NCBI RefSeq assembly: GCF_050920705.1 | Contig: NZ_CP154799.1 | Coordinates: forward strand, 930,001-994,000 | DNA from: Regnicoccus_A sp014224355 | GTDB lineage: Bacteria > Cyanobacteriota > Cyanobacteriia > PCC-6307 > Cyanobiaceae | Direction of reading: 5' to 3' | Length of the DNA: 64,000 nucleotides | Part shown: piece by piece, positions 1 through 8,703 of the stretch | Numbering within the stretch: position 1 is the stretch's first letter | Layout: every line of letters begins with the position of its first letter | Position numbers and translations under genes: made by a program | The notes under the pieces: model-generated | Told to the model about the DNA's origin: nothing | The model's database searches: none | What the model saw: only the letters and a program-made list of their open reading frames with translations

Positions 1-332
1 ACGGTGCCGCCTCCCAGCATCAACAACTGCAGCAGAATCTGCGCCGGTTCCTTTCTCAGGCCCAGGGCGGCGGGTAGCTCCAGGAATCCCCAGAGGGCCA
101 TGCGGATGCCCAGATAGCTGAACATCAATTCGTCGATGGTGGAGATCCAGGTCCGGTAATGGAGGGGCAGGAGGATCAGCGGCAGGGTGCGCACCAGCGC
201 CCAGCTCAGAATCGACAGGGTCGCCAGCTGGATGGGCAGCTTCGGCAGTCGAAGTCGCCGGACCAGGATCTGCAGCGGCAACAGCAGAACCATCACGACG
301 ATGGCTGAGACCCATACCTCCAGCAATGACAT
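1..332 (-). CDS. Multi-pass membrane protein, N-terminal part (cut by window edge)
   Basis: The reading frame starts at an ATG at 332 and runs off the left edge without a stop, giving about 110 residues. Translation shows three strongly hydrophobic stretches: roughly residues 5-22 (VSAIVVMVLLLPLQILV), 35-58 (SILSWALVRTLPLILLPLHY region) and 68-85 (FSYLGIRMALWGFLELPAAL), then a charged loop with LRKEPAQILLQLL. This fits the N-terminal membrane part of an integral membrane protein. A mechanosensitive-channel-type (MscS) protein is one possibility from the general look, but the diagnostic C-terminal part is outside the window, so no function is assigned. It is divergent from the SIMPL gene, with 176 bp between the starts in which no clear regulatory element was seen. 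Confidence 0.6.
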   Translation of the reverse strand, partial: MSLLEVWVSAIVVMVLLLPLQILVRRLRLPKLPIQLATLSILSWALVRTLPLILLPLHYRTWISTIDELMFSYLGIRMALWGFLELPAALGLRKEPAQILLQLLMLGGGT

Positions 333-508
333 CCTGAGGTTCAGCGCTCAAAGGGGGAACGACCGGCCAGGGCCTTGCCTGGACAGCCTGTCGCGCAGGA
401 TAGGTGGCGAAGTTGGGCTCATTCCGCTCCCTGCGGCCCTTCTTGGGCCTCAGTTTTCGCTCCGACCATCACCATGGTCTTCAACACGTTCTTCACCATC
501 GTCTGCCC

Positions 509-1210
509 ATGGTTAGCCCCGGTCGCCCCATGGTCTTGTGGCCCCTGGCCCTGCTGCTTCTTCCGCTCGCTCCGCCAGCGGAAGCCCAGCAGGTGCAGCT
601 GCGCTGTGATGGGACGCTGCTTGAAGCCAGGGGCATGGCTGAGCAGAAGCGCAGCATCGCCTTACTGAGGGTGTCTCTGGCGCTTTCGGGCGAAGCCGCC
701 AGCTCCGATGGGGCCCTGGGCGAGCTGCAGCGACGGCTGGCTGATGTGCGCCAGGCCCTGCAGCGTCTGGAGGTGACGGAGCTGGCGGTGAGTTCCCCTT
801 CGACCCGGCGGCGGGAGGCGAGCCCGAAACGCCCTGCGGCCGTGGAGGCCAGTCTGCAGGTGAGCGGGGTGCTAGCCCCGGCCCGGTTGCAGGCGCTGAT
901 CCGCTCGGTGGGGTCGTTGCCCGGTGTCCGCCTCAACCCGGTGCAACCCCAGGCCGATGAGAACGCAGATGCCGCCATCCGCGCTGCCTTGCTGCGGCTT
1001 GCCTATCGGGATGCCCTGCTCCAGGCCAGGCAGCTGGCCGAGGCGATTGGGCTGGGGACACCGACCCCGCTGGAGGTGCAGATCGAAGCGGGATCCCGGC
1101 CGATGCTGGCCAGGGGAGTGATGGCGGATGCCCCCCCCCCGTTCGAGGCCGACGAGTTGCCATCACCGATGGATCGGCTCGCGCTGCAGGTGCGCTTCTG
1201 CGCCCGCTGA
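509..1210 (+). CDS. SIMPL (DUF541) domain periplasmic protein
   Basis: This predicted 233-residue exported protein starts at the ATG at 509, because a clean signal peptide follows at once (MVLWPLALLLLPLAPPAEA). The upstream in-frame ATG at 404 would add an implausible Arg/His-rich leader. The body has the DUF541/SIMPL pattern: a short strand with GTLLEARGMAE near the mature N-terminus, an alternating RLADVRQALQRL helix, and a C-terminal module containing ALRLAYRDALLQARQLAEAIG-like residues that is typical of the family. SIMPL proteins are periplasmic or outer-membrane associated and of poorly defined function. The gene contains a run of ten C at 1131-1140 that is in frame (Ala-Pro-Pro-Pro). 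It is followed 96 bp later by a DUF3307 gene. Confidence 0.75.
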   Translation: MVSPGRPMVLWPLALLLLPLAPPAEAQQVQLRCDGTLLEARGMAEQKRSIALLRVSLALSGEAASSDGALGELQRRLADVRQALQRLEVTELAVSSPSTRRREASPKRPAAVEASLQVSGVLAPARLQALIRSVGSLPGVRLNPVQPQADENADAAIRAALLRLAYRDALLQARQLAEAIGLGTPTPLEVQIEAGSRPMLARGVMADAPPPFEADELPSPMDRLALQVRFCAR

Positions 1211-1306
1211 GTGCTGACCAGTGAGTTCTCCGGGGCCGATGGTGGCCATGCATCCAGCGGAGCGGTCCCTTGAAGCGGCAAGCTGAGTGGATAGCTGATC
1301 ACCGCC

Positions 1307-1696
1307 ATGGCATTGGATGGTGCCCAGGCCATTGTCGGCCTAGGGCTTTTCACCCTGTTGGCCATGGGCCACTTCGTTGCTGACTTCGGCCTCCAGAGTG
1401 ATCGGATGGCGGTGGAGAAGTGTCCCGGCAAAGATCACACCCTCCCCTGGCCCTGGTGGTTGCTGGCCCATTCCGGGATTCACGCCTTCTTCGTGAGCGT
1501 GATCACGGGCGTGATCTGGCTTGGTCTGGCCGAGTGGGGCCTCCATGCCCTGATCGATTACGGCAAGTGCCGCCACCGCTACGGGCTGGGGGTGGATCAA
1601 TCCCTGCACATGGCCTGCAAGCTGATCTGGGTGCTGATCCTGCTGAGCTTCGGCCCCATTCCCACCGGAGCCCTGCTGCAGGCCTTCCCCCGCTAA
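1307..1696 (+). CDS. DUF3307 family membrane protein
   Basis: The 129-residue product has the DUF3307 signature near its N-terminus: a hydrophobic segment, then HFVADFGLQSDRMAVEK with the conserved His-x3-Asp-Phe, x-Gln and Met-Ala...Lys spacing, a second segment starting LLAHSGIHAF, and a third carrying LHALIDYGKCR. Families with this domain are small polytopic inner-membrane proteins of unknown biochemical role. The stop codon overlaps the stop of the convergent cyclic-nucleotide-binding gene by a few bases (1693-1696). No operon partner is evident because the upstream SIMPL gene is 96 bp away. Confidence 0.75.
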   Translation: MALDGAQAIVGLGLFTLLAMGHFVADFGLQSDRMAVEKCPGKDHTLPWPWWLLAHSGIHAFFVSVITGVIWLGLAEWGLHALIDYGKCRHRYGLGVDQSLHMACKLIWVLILLSFGPIPTGALLQAFPR

Positions 1697-2289
1697 GGCT
1701 TGATGGCCGGGGAGGAAGGATGGGGCGAGCGCGCTTTGCCGATCGTCACCAGCCGCTCCATCGCTGTGTTCAGGCAGTAATTCAGGGGTTGGATCGCCTT
1801 CTCCAGCTGGCTCAGCTGCGTCGTGTCGCCCCTCTCGCCGGCGGCAATGCCACTGAGCAGCAGGGCGATCACCTCATTGCTGCGCATGCAGCGCTGGCTC
1901 ACCAGCGCCAGCATCTCCATGGCCAGGTCCACATCAAAGAGCAGGGTCTTGAGGAAGTTATCCACGCTCACCTCCACCAGCTCGGCGGGGCCCTCGACCA
2001 CCCGCACATCGGCGGAGTGCTGACCTGAGCCGAACAGTCCCATCTCCCCCAGCAGTTCCTCGGCCTCGATCACGGCCAGAGTGTGGGGCTCGGGTTCGAT
2101 CAACCGTACCTGGATCGCCACCTTGCCGCTGGTGAGCAGCATCAGGCTTTCGGCAGGATCCCCCTGCCGCATGATCAGCTCCCCGATGGCAACGAGACGG
2201 CGCACCGGTGCCAGCTCCTCATGGTGGATGTCCAGGAGCAGTTTCATGCGCTCCCGTACCACCTTCAGCTGCGGCTCATCTCCCCACAT
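1693..2289 (-). CDS. CRP-like cyclic-nucleotide-binding domain protein without DNA-binding domain
   Basis: The 198-residue protein is mostly a single cNMP-binding beta-roll (about residues 28-130). The phosphate-binding cassette reads GEMGLFGSGQHSADVRV, which aligns well with CRP (GELGLFEEGQERSAWVRA). However, the Arg that contacts the cyclic phosphate in CRP is replaced by His91 and one residue is missing. The Ser and Ala after it are kept. No helix-turn-helix follows, only about 65 residues of helical sequence and a tail, so this is not a transcription factor of the usual CRP type. It may be a degenerate or altered sensor. It lies 3 kb from a class III adenylate cyclase gene, which makes a cAMP link attractive but unproven. 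It is convergent with the DUF3307 gene and separated by 12 bp from speA on the same strand. Confidence 0.75.
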   Translation of the reverse strand: MWGDEPQLKVVRERMKLLLDIHHEELAPVRRLVAIGELIMRQGDPAESLMLLTSGKVAIQVRLIEPEPHTLAVIEAEELLGEMGLFGSGQHSADVRVVEGPAELVEVSVDNFLKTLLFDVDLAMEMLALVSQRCMRSNEVIALLLSGIAAGERGDTTQLSQLEKAIQPLNYCLNTAMERLVTIGKARSPHPSSPAIKP

Positions 2290-2301
2290 GGTTGGCTCCT
2301 C

Positions 2302-4299
2302 TCAGGTCTGCAGGTAGGTGCTCTGGCGCAGACTGCTCTCCAGATGGGCCATCAGCCGACCGGCATCGGGCAGCGGCAAGGTGCCGCGGTGAATGGCCGC
2401 TTCGCTGGCCACCCGCAGGCGCTCCAGCAGGGCATCGGGATCGTGTTCCATCGCTTCGAGCACCTGGGCGTTGCTGTTACCCCTCACCACATGGTCGACC
2501 CGGTAGCGCCCGTTGGCACCCAGACGGATATGGACCGCATTGGTGCTGCCGAACAGGTTGTGAAGGTTGCCCATCACTTCCTGGTAGGCGCCTCCCAGAA
2601 ACAGGCCGATCCAGTAGGGCTCTCCGGCCCGCGGCTCATGCAGTTCCAGCAGCGGCTTGGCCTGGCCGGCGCCGATGAAGCGGGCCAGCTTGCCGTCGGA
2701 GTCGCAGGTGAGGTCAGCGAAGCTGCCCAGGCGGGTGGGTCGTTCCTCGAGCCGGTGGATGGGCATCACCGGAAAGAGCTGATCGATCGCCCAGGTGTCG
2801 GGAGCGGAGCGGAAGATCGAAAGGTTGGCGTAGTAGGTGCCCGCCAGGGTGGCCTGCAGGGTCCGAAGGTCGTCGGGAATGGGGGTGTCGGTGCTCCAGC
2901 GATCCAGCTGCTCCGCAATCGCCTGGCAGCAGGCCCAGTAGAGCTGCTCAGCCGCTCCCCGTTCGGTGAGGCTGAGGTAGCCCAGCCGGAAGGCGGAGAG
3001 GGCGTCCTGCTTGAACTTGATGGCGTCAGTCCAGCCTTCCTGCAGGTGGTCAACGTTGCCTGGCGTGTCCCGCACAGCGGCCCGGATCGAGGCCAGGGTG
3101 TCGCGCAGGTTGCGCACGATCAGCGGTTCCTCCGGCTGTCCCGCCGGCTCCTCCCCGGGCACCCCGGCGGTGCCGAGCACGTCGAAGACGAGCACACTGA
3201 AGTGGCTGACGATGGCGCGGCCGCTCTCGCTCACCAGGGTGGGCACCGGCACCCCGCGCGGCTCGCAGCATTCCCGCACCGTGGCCACCACGTCGTTGGC
3301 GTAGTTCTGCAGGGAATAGTTGGTGGAAGCGGCCGTGGCGGTGCGGCTGCCGTCGTAGTCGATGCCGAGGCCACCGCCCACATCCAGATAGCCCATCGGC
3401 GCCCCGAGCTCCGCCAGTTGCACATAGATCTGGCCCGCTTCCTGCAGGGCGTCCTTGAGCACGGCAATGTCGTTGATCTGGCTGCCCACGTGGAAATGGA
3501 GCAGGCGCAGCTCGCCGAGCAGATCGGCCCGACGCAGGGCCTCCACGGTGGCCAGCAGATCGGGCACCGAGAGGCCGAACTTGGCGCGCTCGCCCACTGA
3601 GCTTCCCCAGCGGCCGGTGCTGCGGCTGGCCAGCTTGGCGCGCACCCCGATCAGGGGGGCGGCCCCCAGCTCCCGACTGGCGGTGATGATCCGCTCCACC
3701 TCATCGGGTTGCTCGATCACCACCACCGGCTGGCGGCCGAGCCGACGGGCCAGGATCGCCGTCTCGATGTAGCGCTGGTCCTTGTAGCCGTTGCAGATCA
3801 GCAGGGCCTCGGGATCGTCCACCAGGGAGAGGGCGATCAGCAGTTCCGCCTTGCTGCCGGCCTCCAGGCCGAAATGCCACTGGCGGCCGCTCTCCACCAG
3901 CTGTTCCACCACGTGGCGTTGCTGGTTGCATTTCACCGGAAACACCCCCTGGTAGCGGCCGCCGTAGCCGTACTGGGCGATGGCCCGCTCAAAGGCGGCA
4001 TGGAGCCTCTCCAGCCGGTCTTCGAGAATGTCGTCGAAGCGGATCAGCAGCGGCAGGGTGAGATCGCGCCCCTGAAGGCCCTGCACCAGCTCCACCAGAT
4101 CCAGGCAGCCACCCCGCTCCCCCCGCGGCTGCACCATTACGTGCCCGCGGGCGCTCACGGAGAAATAGGGCTCACCCCAGCCGTCGAGGCCGTAGAGCCG
4201 GCTGCTGTCGGCCACGCTCCAGCCATCGCCGGCAGGAGCAGGGGGGGCGGAGCCGCGGGTCGGGTCGGCCCCCATGGCCGTGGGATCGGCGAGAACCAT
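2302..4299 (-). CDS. speA: Biosynthetic arginine decarboxylase
   Basis: The 665-residue length is normal for the fold-III PLP-dependent arginine decarboxylase that makes agmatine from arginine, the first step of putrescine/spermidine synthesis. The PLP lysine is visible as FPVKCNQQ (Lys123). It is followed by GLEAGSKAELL, the ICNGYKDQRYIE segment, LHFHVGSQI, DVGGGLGIDYDG and LVSESGRAIVSH, all in family order. The C-terminal LTCDSDGK motif and the HNLFGSTNAVHI region match the second half of SpeA. The start at 4299 gives a 45-residue N-terminal extension before the first conserved block, so a slightly later start is possible. It is divergent from ndk (122 bp between starts). Confidence 0.95.
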   Translation of the reverse strand: MVLADPTAMGADPTRGSAPPAPAGDGWSVADSSRLYGLDGWGEPYFSVSARGHVMVQPRGERGGCLDLVELVQGLQGRDLTLPLLIRFDDILEDRLERLHAAFERAIAQYGYGGRYQGVFPVKCNQQRHVVEQLVESGRQWHFGLEAGSKAELLIALSLVDDPEALLICNGYKDQRYIETAILARRLGRQPVVVIEQPDEVERIITASRELGAAPLIGVRAKLASRSTGRWGSSVGERAKFGLSVPDLLATVEALRRADLLGELRLLHFHVGSQINDIAVLKDALQEAGQIYVQLAELGAPMGYLDVGGGLGIDYDGSRTATAASTNYSLQNYANDVVATVRECCEPRGVPVPTLVSESGRAIVSHFSVLVFDVLGTAGVPGEEPAGQPEEPLIVRNLRDTLASIRAAVRDTPGNVDHLQEGWTDAIKFKQDALSAFRLGYLSLTERGAAEQLYWACCQAIAEQLDRWSTDTPIPDDLRTLQATLAGTYYANLSIFRSAPDTWAIDQLFPVMPIHRLEERPTRLGSFADLTCDSDGKLARFIGAGQAKPLLELHEPRAGEPYWIGLFLGGAYQEVMGNLHNLFGSTNAVHIRLGANGRYRVDHVVRGNSNAQVLEAMEHDPDALLERLRVASEAAIHRGTLPLPDAGRLMAHLESSLRQSTYLQT

Positions 4300-4421
4300 G
4301 GCGGAGCGGAGGGATCCCGGTGTGAGGCGTCAACAGGGAATCTAAGTAGGGTGGCCGCTGGTGCTTGCCAAGGGGTGGGGCCGGCGCGGACGATGGGCCG
4401 GATCCGCCGTCCTTCCTTGTC

Positions 4422-4880
4422 ATGGCCGTTGAACGCACTTTCCTGGCCATCAAGCCCGATGGGGTGCAGCGGGGGCTGGTGGGGGAGATCCTCGGTCGCT
4501 TCGAGCGCAAGGGCTTCAAGCTGGTGGGGCTCAAGCAACTGGTGCCCAGCCGCGAGCTGGCCGAGAGCCACTACGGCGTGCACCGCGAGCGCCCCTTCTT
4601 CGCCGGCCTGGTCGACTTCATCACCAGTGGTCCGGTGGTGGCGATGGTGTGGGAAGGCGACGGCGTGATCGCCAGTGCCCGCAAGCTGATCGGTGCCACC
4701 AAGCCCCTGGAGGCTGAACCCGGCACCATTCGCGGTGACCTGGCGGTGAACATCGGCCGCAACGTGATTCACGGTTCCGATGCGCCCGAAACCGCCGTCT
4801 TCGAGATCGGTCTCTGGTTCCAGCCCTCCGAGCTGAGCGACTGGACGCCCGCCGATCAGGTGTGGCGCAGCGAAGACTGA
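4422..4880 (+). CDS. ndk: Nucleoside diphosphate kinase
   Basis: This 152-residue enzyme transfers the gamma phosphate between NTPs and NDPs through a phosphohistidine intermediate. The N-terminus reads ERTFLAIKPDGVQRGL, and the active-site block NVIHGSDAPETA places the catalytic histidine at His117. The size is the family standard. The ATG at 4422 gives the canonical N-terminus. The longer frame opening at 4365 would add 19 residues unlike the family. It is followed after only a few bases by a FecR gene, so the two may be cotranscribed. Confidence 0.97.
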   Translation: MAVERTFLAIKPDGVQRGLVGEILGRFERKGFKLVGLKQLVPSRELAESHYGVHRERPFFAGLVDFITSGPVVAMVWEGDGVIASARKLIGATKPLEAEPGTIRGDLAVNIGRNVIHGSDAPETAVFEIGLWFQPSELSDWTPADQVWRSED

Positions 4881-4914
4881 GCGGCCACGATTGGGCGAGG
4901 TTCTCATTGAGGCC

Positions 4915-5586
4915 ATGCCCCGTCTCAATCCTCTGATTCCATTCGCCCTCGGCGGCCTTGCAGCGGTCGCCGGGATCCTCCCGGTCGAGGCCCGTGGCGG
5001 CCTGCCTACCTTGCCGCAGGTGGTGGAGATCCCCTCCCGGCCGGCCTACGTCACCCCGCCCAAGGGTCAGGAATCAGATGCGCGCAGGGGCCAGCGGCTT
5101 GAGCCCTCCACCCTGCTGCGCACCCGCAAACCCGGCAGGCTGCAGGTCGCTTTCCCCGATGGACGCCGGTTCCGTCTGGGAGGCGATTCCCTCGCCCTGA
5201 TCGGGAACCGCAGCGTGGAACTCAAGCGCGGTCAGATCATCGGCTGGTTGCTGCCCGGAAGACCTGACGGCGCCCCTCTGAGGATCAGAACCCGGGTCGG
5301 CACCGCTTCGATTTCGGGCACCACGGTGTTTCTCGAAGCCAGCTCCGAGCTCCTGAGGATTTTCAGCTGGGAAGGACCGGTGCAGGTGGAGGCCCGTGAC
5401 GGCCAGCGCTTCAGCCTCAGCACAGGAGAAGAGGTGGTGTACAGCGATGGAGCCTGGAGTCCGCCGCGTCGACTGAGCCGCGCCGAGGCGGCGCGCCGCC
5501 GCCGTGCCAGTGCCTTGCTCAATGGCTTCTCCAGCCCGATGGAGACCCTGCCCGAACTGGAGCGTCAGCTCGACAATCTGCCGTGA
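4915..5586 (+). CDS. FecR-domain secreted protein
   Basis: The roughly 223-residue protein starts at the ATG at 4915, right before a signal peptide (IPFALGGLAAVAGILPVEA). A TTG at 4891 is the only alternative. The mature part holds a FecR-like beta-helical domain: GRLQVAFPDGRRFRLGG, then RTRVGTASISGTTVFLEA, SWEGPVQVEARDG and the STGEEV element. It ends in an Arg/Ala-rich helix. FecR-fold proteins outside iron uptake are often periplasmic sensors or partners of membrane signalling proteins. Its stop codon (TGA 5584-5586) overlaps the GTG start of the CHASE2 adenylate cyclase (5583), so translation of the two is probably coupled and the proteins may act together. Confidence 0.8.
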   Translation: MPRLNPLIPFALGGLAAVAGILPVEARGGLPTLPQVVEIPSRPAYVTPPKGQESDARRGQRLEPSTLLRTRKPGRLQVAFPDGRRFRLGGDSLALIGNRSVELKRGQIIGWLLPGRPDGAPLRIRTRVGTASISGTTVFLEASSELLRIFSWEGPVQVEARDGQRFSLSTGEEVVYSDGAWSPPRRLSRAEAARRRRASALLNGFSSPMETLPELERQLDNLP

Positions 5587-7414
5587 GGCGCTTCCGCGTC
5601 TGGTGGCTGGCGCTGGCCCTGCCCCTGGTCGTGGCGCTCCCCGTCTGGCGCGACTCCCCTCCTGGAAGAGCCCTCGCCCGTCTCGACAGCCCGGCCCGCC
5701 GGGCTTTCTTTCGCTGGCGGGGGCCCAGGGAGGCGCCGGAGAATCCCCTGCTCCTGGCGATCGACTCCGAGTCCCTGGGGCTGGCTGATCTGCTCACGGC
5801 TGAGGAACGTCGGGCCTCGCCGCTCTGGCGGCGGATGGGGCCGTGGCCCTGGCCCCGCGCCCTGCAGGCGGAGCTCGCCGCCATCACCCTGCGTGGAGGT
5901 GCCACGCGGGTGCTGGTGAACATCGAATTCAGCCAGCCCAGTCGCTACGGGCCCGCCGATGACGCGGCCGCCCAGGCCGTGCTGGCTCCCTGGCGGGAGC
6001 GGGTGCATCTGGTCAGCGGGTATCAGCTCGAGCGGCGACAGGGGATGGATCAGATCAAGCTGAGCCGCCCTGTGCTGGATCTGGGCCCGGCGGGTCTTGC
6101 CGTCCTGCTGCAGAGCGATGACGGGCTGGCGGAGGCGGTGCCCGGACGGCGCTGGTGGCGCGAGCAGCTGGTGGGATTCGCTCCTCCCCATCCACTGCCG
6201 ATGGCCTTCCTGGTCCGGCCGGAAGCTCTGACGGAGGAGCCGCTTGGCCTCAACTTCCGCGGCCCGGCGGGAACGCTGCCATCCCTGCCGGCCTGGCGCA
6301 TCCAGCAGGTTCCCCCGGAAACCTGGAACGACCGCACGGTGGTGATCGGGGCGACGACGCCAGAGCTGGGGGATCAGCAGGAAACGCCCTACGGCGCCAT
6401 GAGCGGCAGCGAGGTGCTGGCCACGGCCGTCGGAAACGTGCTCGTCGGTGATGGGCTGCGGCCACTTCCGGCGCTGGGTTCGGGGCTGCTGCTGCTGCTC
6501 TGGGGCGTTACCGCTCTGGCGGTGCTCACGCGCCCGATCACCGCCCTGGGCACGGCCACCGCGGCCATCGCGCTGATGGCCAGCGGTCTGGGTGTGGCCT
6601 ACGGATTCTGGCTCTGGGCCCAGCTCAGCCTGCCCCTGGCGGCCCTGCTGCTGAGCCCCCTGCTCGGGGGCGGCCTGCGCGTGGCCGCCCAGGCCCGGGA
6701 GGAACTGCGCGAGCGGGCCTACCTGCACCAGGTGCTGGCCCACCGGATCTCCCCGACTCTGCTCAACGACATTTTGCGCAACCCCGGGCCCCTCTGGAAC
6801 CGGGCCGGCGGCCAGCGCTGCCGCTGCGTGCTGCTGTTCAGCGATCTGGTCGCGTTCACCCCCCTGAGCGCGGTTCTGGATCCCGGGGAGCTGTTCGCGC
6901 TGCTCAACCGCTACTTCGAGGTCATGGCTGAGGCGGTGCTGGCGGAGCAGGGCCTGCTTGACAAGTTCATCGGCGATTCGGTGATGGCGGAGTTCGGCGT
7001 GCCCCGCAGTCGCGGCGACCGGCTCGAGGCCAGGGCGGCGGTGCGCGCTGCCCTGGCGATGCAGCGTGGCCTGGAGGGCATCAATCGCGAGCTGGCCGCC
7101 AGGAATCGACCCCCCTGCGCCATGGCATCGGCCTGCATGTGGGTGAGGTGATCGCCGGCAACCTCGGCTCCAGCCAGCGGCTCGAGTTCACGGTGGTGGG
7201 GGCCAGTGTGAATGTGGCCAGCCGCCTGGAGGGCCTTACCCGCCGTTATCCCCAGCACCCGATTCTGATCAGTGCCGCCCTGCAGGCGCTGCTGCCGGGG
7301 GAGCTGGAGGTGGAACCGCTGGGGGCCCACTTCCTCAAGGGCTGGCCCGAGCCCCTGGAGGTGCTGGCTCTGCAGGGGCTGCGTGGCCCGGAGTCCAACG
7401 TGCAGCCTGGATGA
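5583..7414 (+). CDS. CHASE2-domain class III adenylate/guanylate cyclase (frameshifted as sequenced)
   Basis: The gene encodes an N-terminal membrane segment, an extracytoplasmic CHASE2 sensor (about residues 25-290, including PLLLAIDSESL and VVIGATTPELGDQ), a group of transmembrane helices (about 300-370) and a cytoplasmic cyclase domain. The catalytic domain shows both metal aspartates (LLFSDLVAFTPL and KFIGDSVMAEFG) and the adenine-selecting lysine just before FIGD, which argues for ATP as substrate. The frame breaks at a run of six C (7110-7115). One additional C would join the first part (stop at 7151) to GLHVGEVIAGNLGSSQ and the normal ending at 7414, and the joined sequence contains the family motif NVASRLEGL. 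The gene starts with a GTG that overlaps the FecR stop. The break is most likely an assembly error, but a real null allele is possible. Confidence 0.8.
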
Positions 7415-7434
7415 CCTCTCGGAGGCTCTTCTGG

Positions 7435-8589
7435 TCAGCGGGGTGATTCCTCCGCGCCCACCGGAAAGCGATCCCAGCGGAAGTTGTTGAGCAGCGACGC
7501 CCCTTCAGGCGAGATGGTCTGGGAAGAGCCGGCCGGGGCGCCCGCCCGGGGGATCACCGCCGCGATCAGCTCCGCGGTGATCGCCGCCAGCAGCACGCCG
7601 TTGCGGTAGTGTCCCGTAGCCAGCCAAAGCCCTGGGATCGGGCTTTGACCGAGCAGGGGGGCCTGGTCAGGCGTGCCCGGGCGAAAGCCCCACCAGCGCT
7701 CCATCGGCGGCCAGCTGGCCGCTTCCGGCAGCAGCGCCTCGATGCCGGCCTGCAGCTGGCGTTGCCCGAAGGGGGTGAGCCCTTCCGCGAAGCCCGCTTC
7801 CGGCTCGCTGGTTGCCCCCACCACCAGCAGACCGTCTTCGCGGGGGACCAGATAGGTGCCGGGACCGAACAACACCCGCTGCAGGGCCGCTCGGGGCCCC
7901 TGCAGGGAGAGCATCTGGCCTTTGATGGGTGCCACCGGCAGCTCGTGCATCAGCCGGGCGCTCCAGGCGCCGCAGGCCAGCACCGCTCGCTGGCAGGGGA
8001 TGGTGGCGTCATCCCCCTGGGCGCGGCGGATGCGCACCGCTTCGAGCGCACCGCCCCGGTGACGGGAGAGCTCCTGCACCTCGGCCCCTTCCTCGAAGGC
8101 CACGCCCCGCTCCACGCAGGCCCGCTCCAGGGACCGCATCAGCTGGCGGCGGTTGTCGATCTGCCCATCCTGGGGGAAGAGCAGCCCGGCCCGCCAGCGC
8201 TGGCCTATGCCCGGAATTTCCCGCTCCAGATCAGCCCGCGACAGGGGTTGCCCGAAGCAGGCGGTCGGGTAGGCATCACGCTGCTCGGCTGCTGTGAAGG
8301 GCACCACGATTCCGCAGGGGCGCAGCCCGCAACCAAGACCGCTGTCGGTTTCGATCCGCCTCACCCAGGCGGGAATCCGCGCCAGGCTGGCCTGGCCCAG
8401 TGCCAGCAGCGGGCCCGACAGCCCCTCGGCATGGGGGGCGAGCATGCCGGCGGCCACGAACCCGGCGGCCTCGCTGCGCCGCCGACTCAGCACCAGCACC
8501 CGCTCCCCCCGGCTGGCCAGCTGGTGGGCCACCCCCAGGCCGATCAAGCCGCCACCGAGGATCAGCACGGGGTCGTTCTCGACGCTCAT
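7435..8589 (-). CDS. thiO: FAD-dependent glycine oxidase (ThiO) family
   Basis: The 384-residue protein begins with a dinucleotide-binding fold (LILGGGLIGLGVAHQLASRG) followed by RRSEAAGFVAAGMLAPHAE, characteristic of ThiO. The DAO-family C-terminal half carries PIKGQMLSL, YLVPREDGLLVVGATSE and GFRPGTPDQAPLLGQSPIPGLW ending in ATGHYRNGVLLAAIT. Such enzymes oxidise glycine to iminoacetate for thiazole formation in thiamin biosynthesis. A related D-amino-acid oxidase specificity cannot be excluded from sequence alone. It is divergent from gatB, with 114 bp between starts. Confidence 0.9.
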   Translation of the reverse strand: MSVENDPVLILGGGLIGLGVAHQLASRGERVLVLSRRRSEAAGFVAAGMLAPHAEGLSGPLLALGQASLARIPAWVRRIETDSGLGCGLRPCGIVVPFTAAEQRDAYPTACFGQPLSRADLEREIPGIGQRWRAGLLFPQDGQIDNRRQLMRSLERACVERGVAFEEGAEVQELSRHRGGALEAVRIRRAQGDDATIPCQRAVLACGAWSARLMHELPVAPIKGQMLSLQGPRAALQRVLFGPGTYLVPREDGLLVVGATSEPEAGFAEGLTPFGQRQLQAGIEALLPEAASWPPMERWWGFRPGTPDQAPLLGQSPIPGLWLATGHYRNGVLLAAITAELIAAVIPRAGAPAGSSQTISPEGASLLNNFRWDRFPVGAEESPR

Positions 8590-8703
8590 GGGGCCGGCTC
8601 AGGAGTCCGCAGGGTTTCGTTCAGCTTCAACCATCGAGCGCCCCGGCCCGCGACGGTTCGGCGAGGCCCGCTGCATAGGATCAGCCCAGGTGGGATGCAG
8701 GTC

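Noticed and set aside
2083..3600. Long plus-strand frame opposite speA
   Set aside because: It is antisense to a complete, motif-rich SpeA. Long antisense frames are expected in DNA this GC-rich, and the translation is His/Gln/Pro-rich without family features. The same applies to 8599-9864, 18609-20159, 44843-46315 and 51359-52633.
5583..7414. Programmed ribosomal frameshifting as the explanation of the eight breaks
   Set aside because: Programmed shifts would not be expected in so many unrelated genes, and none shows a clear slippery heptamer with stimulator. The breaks share only G/C runs, which fits sequencing error better.
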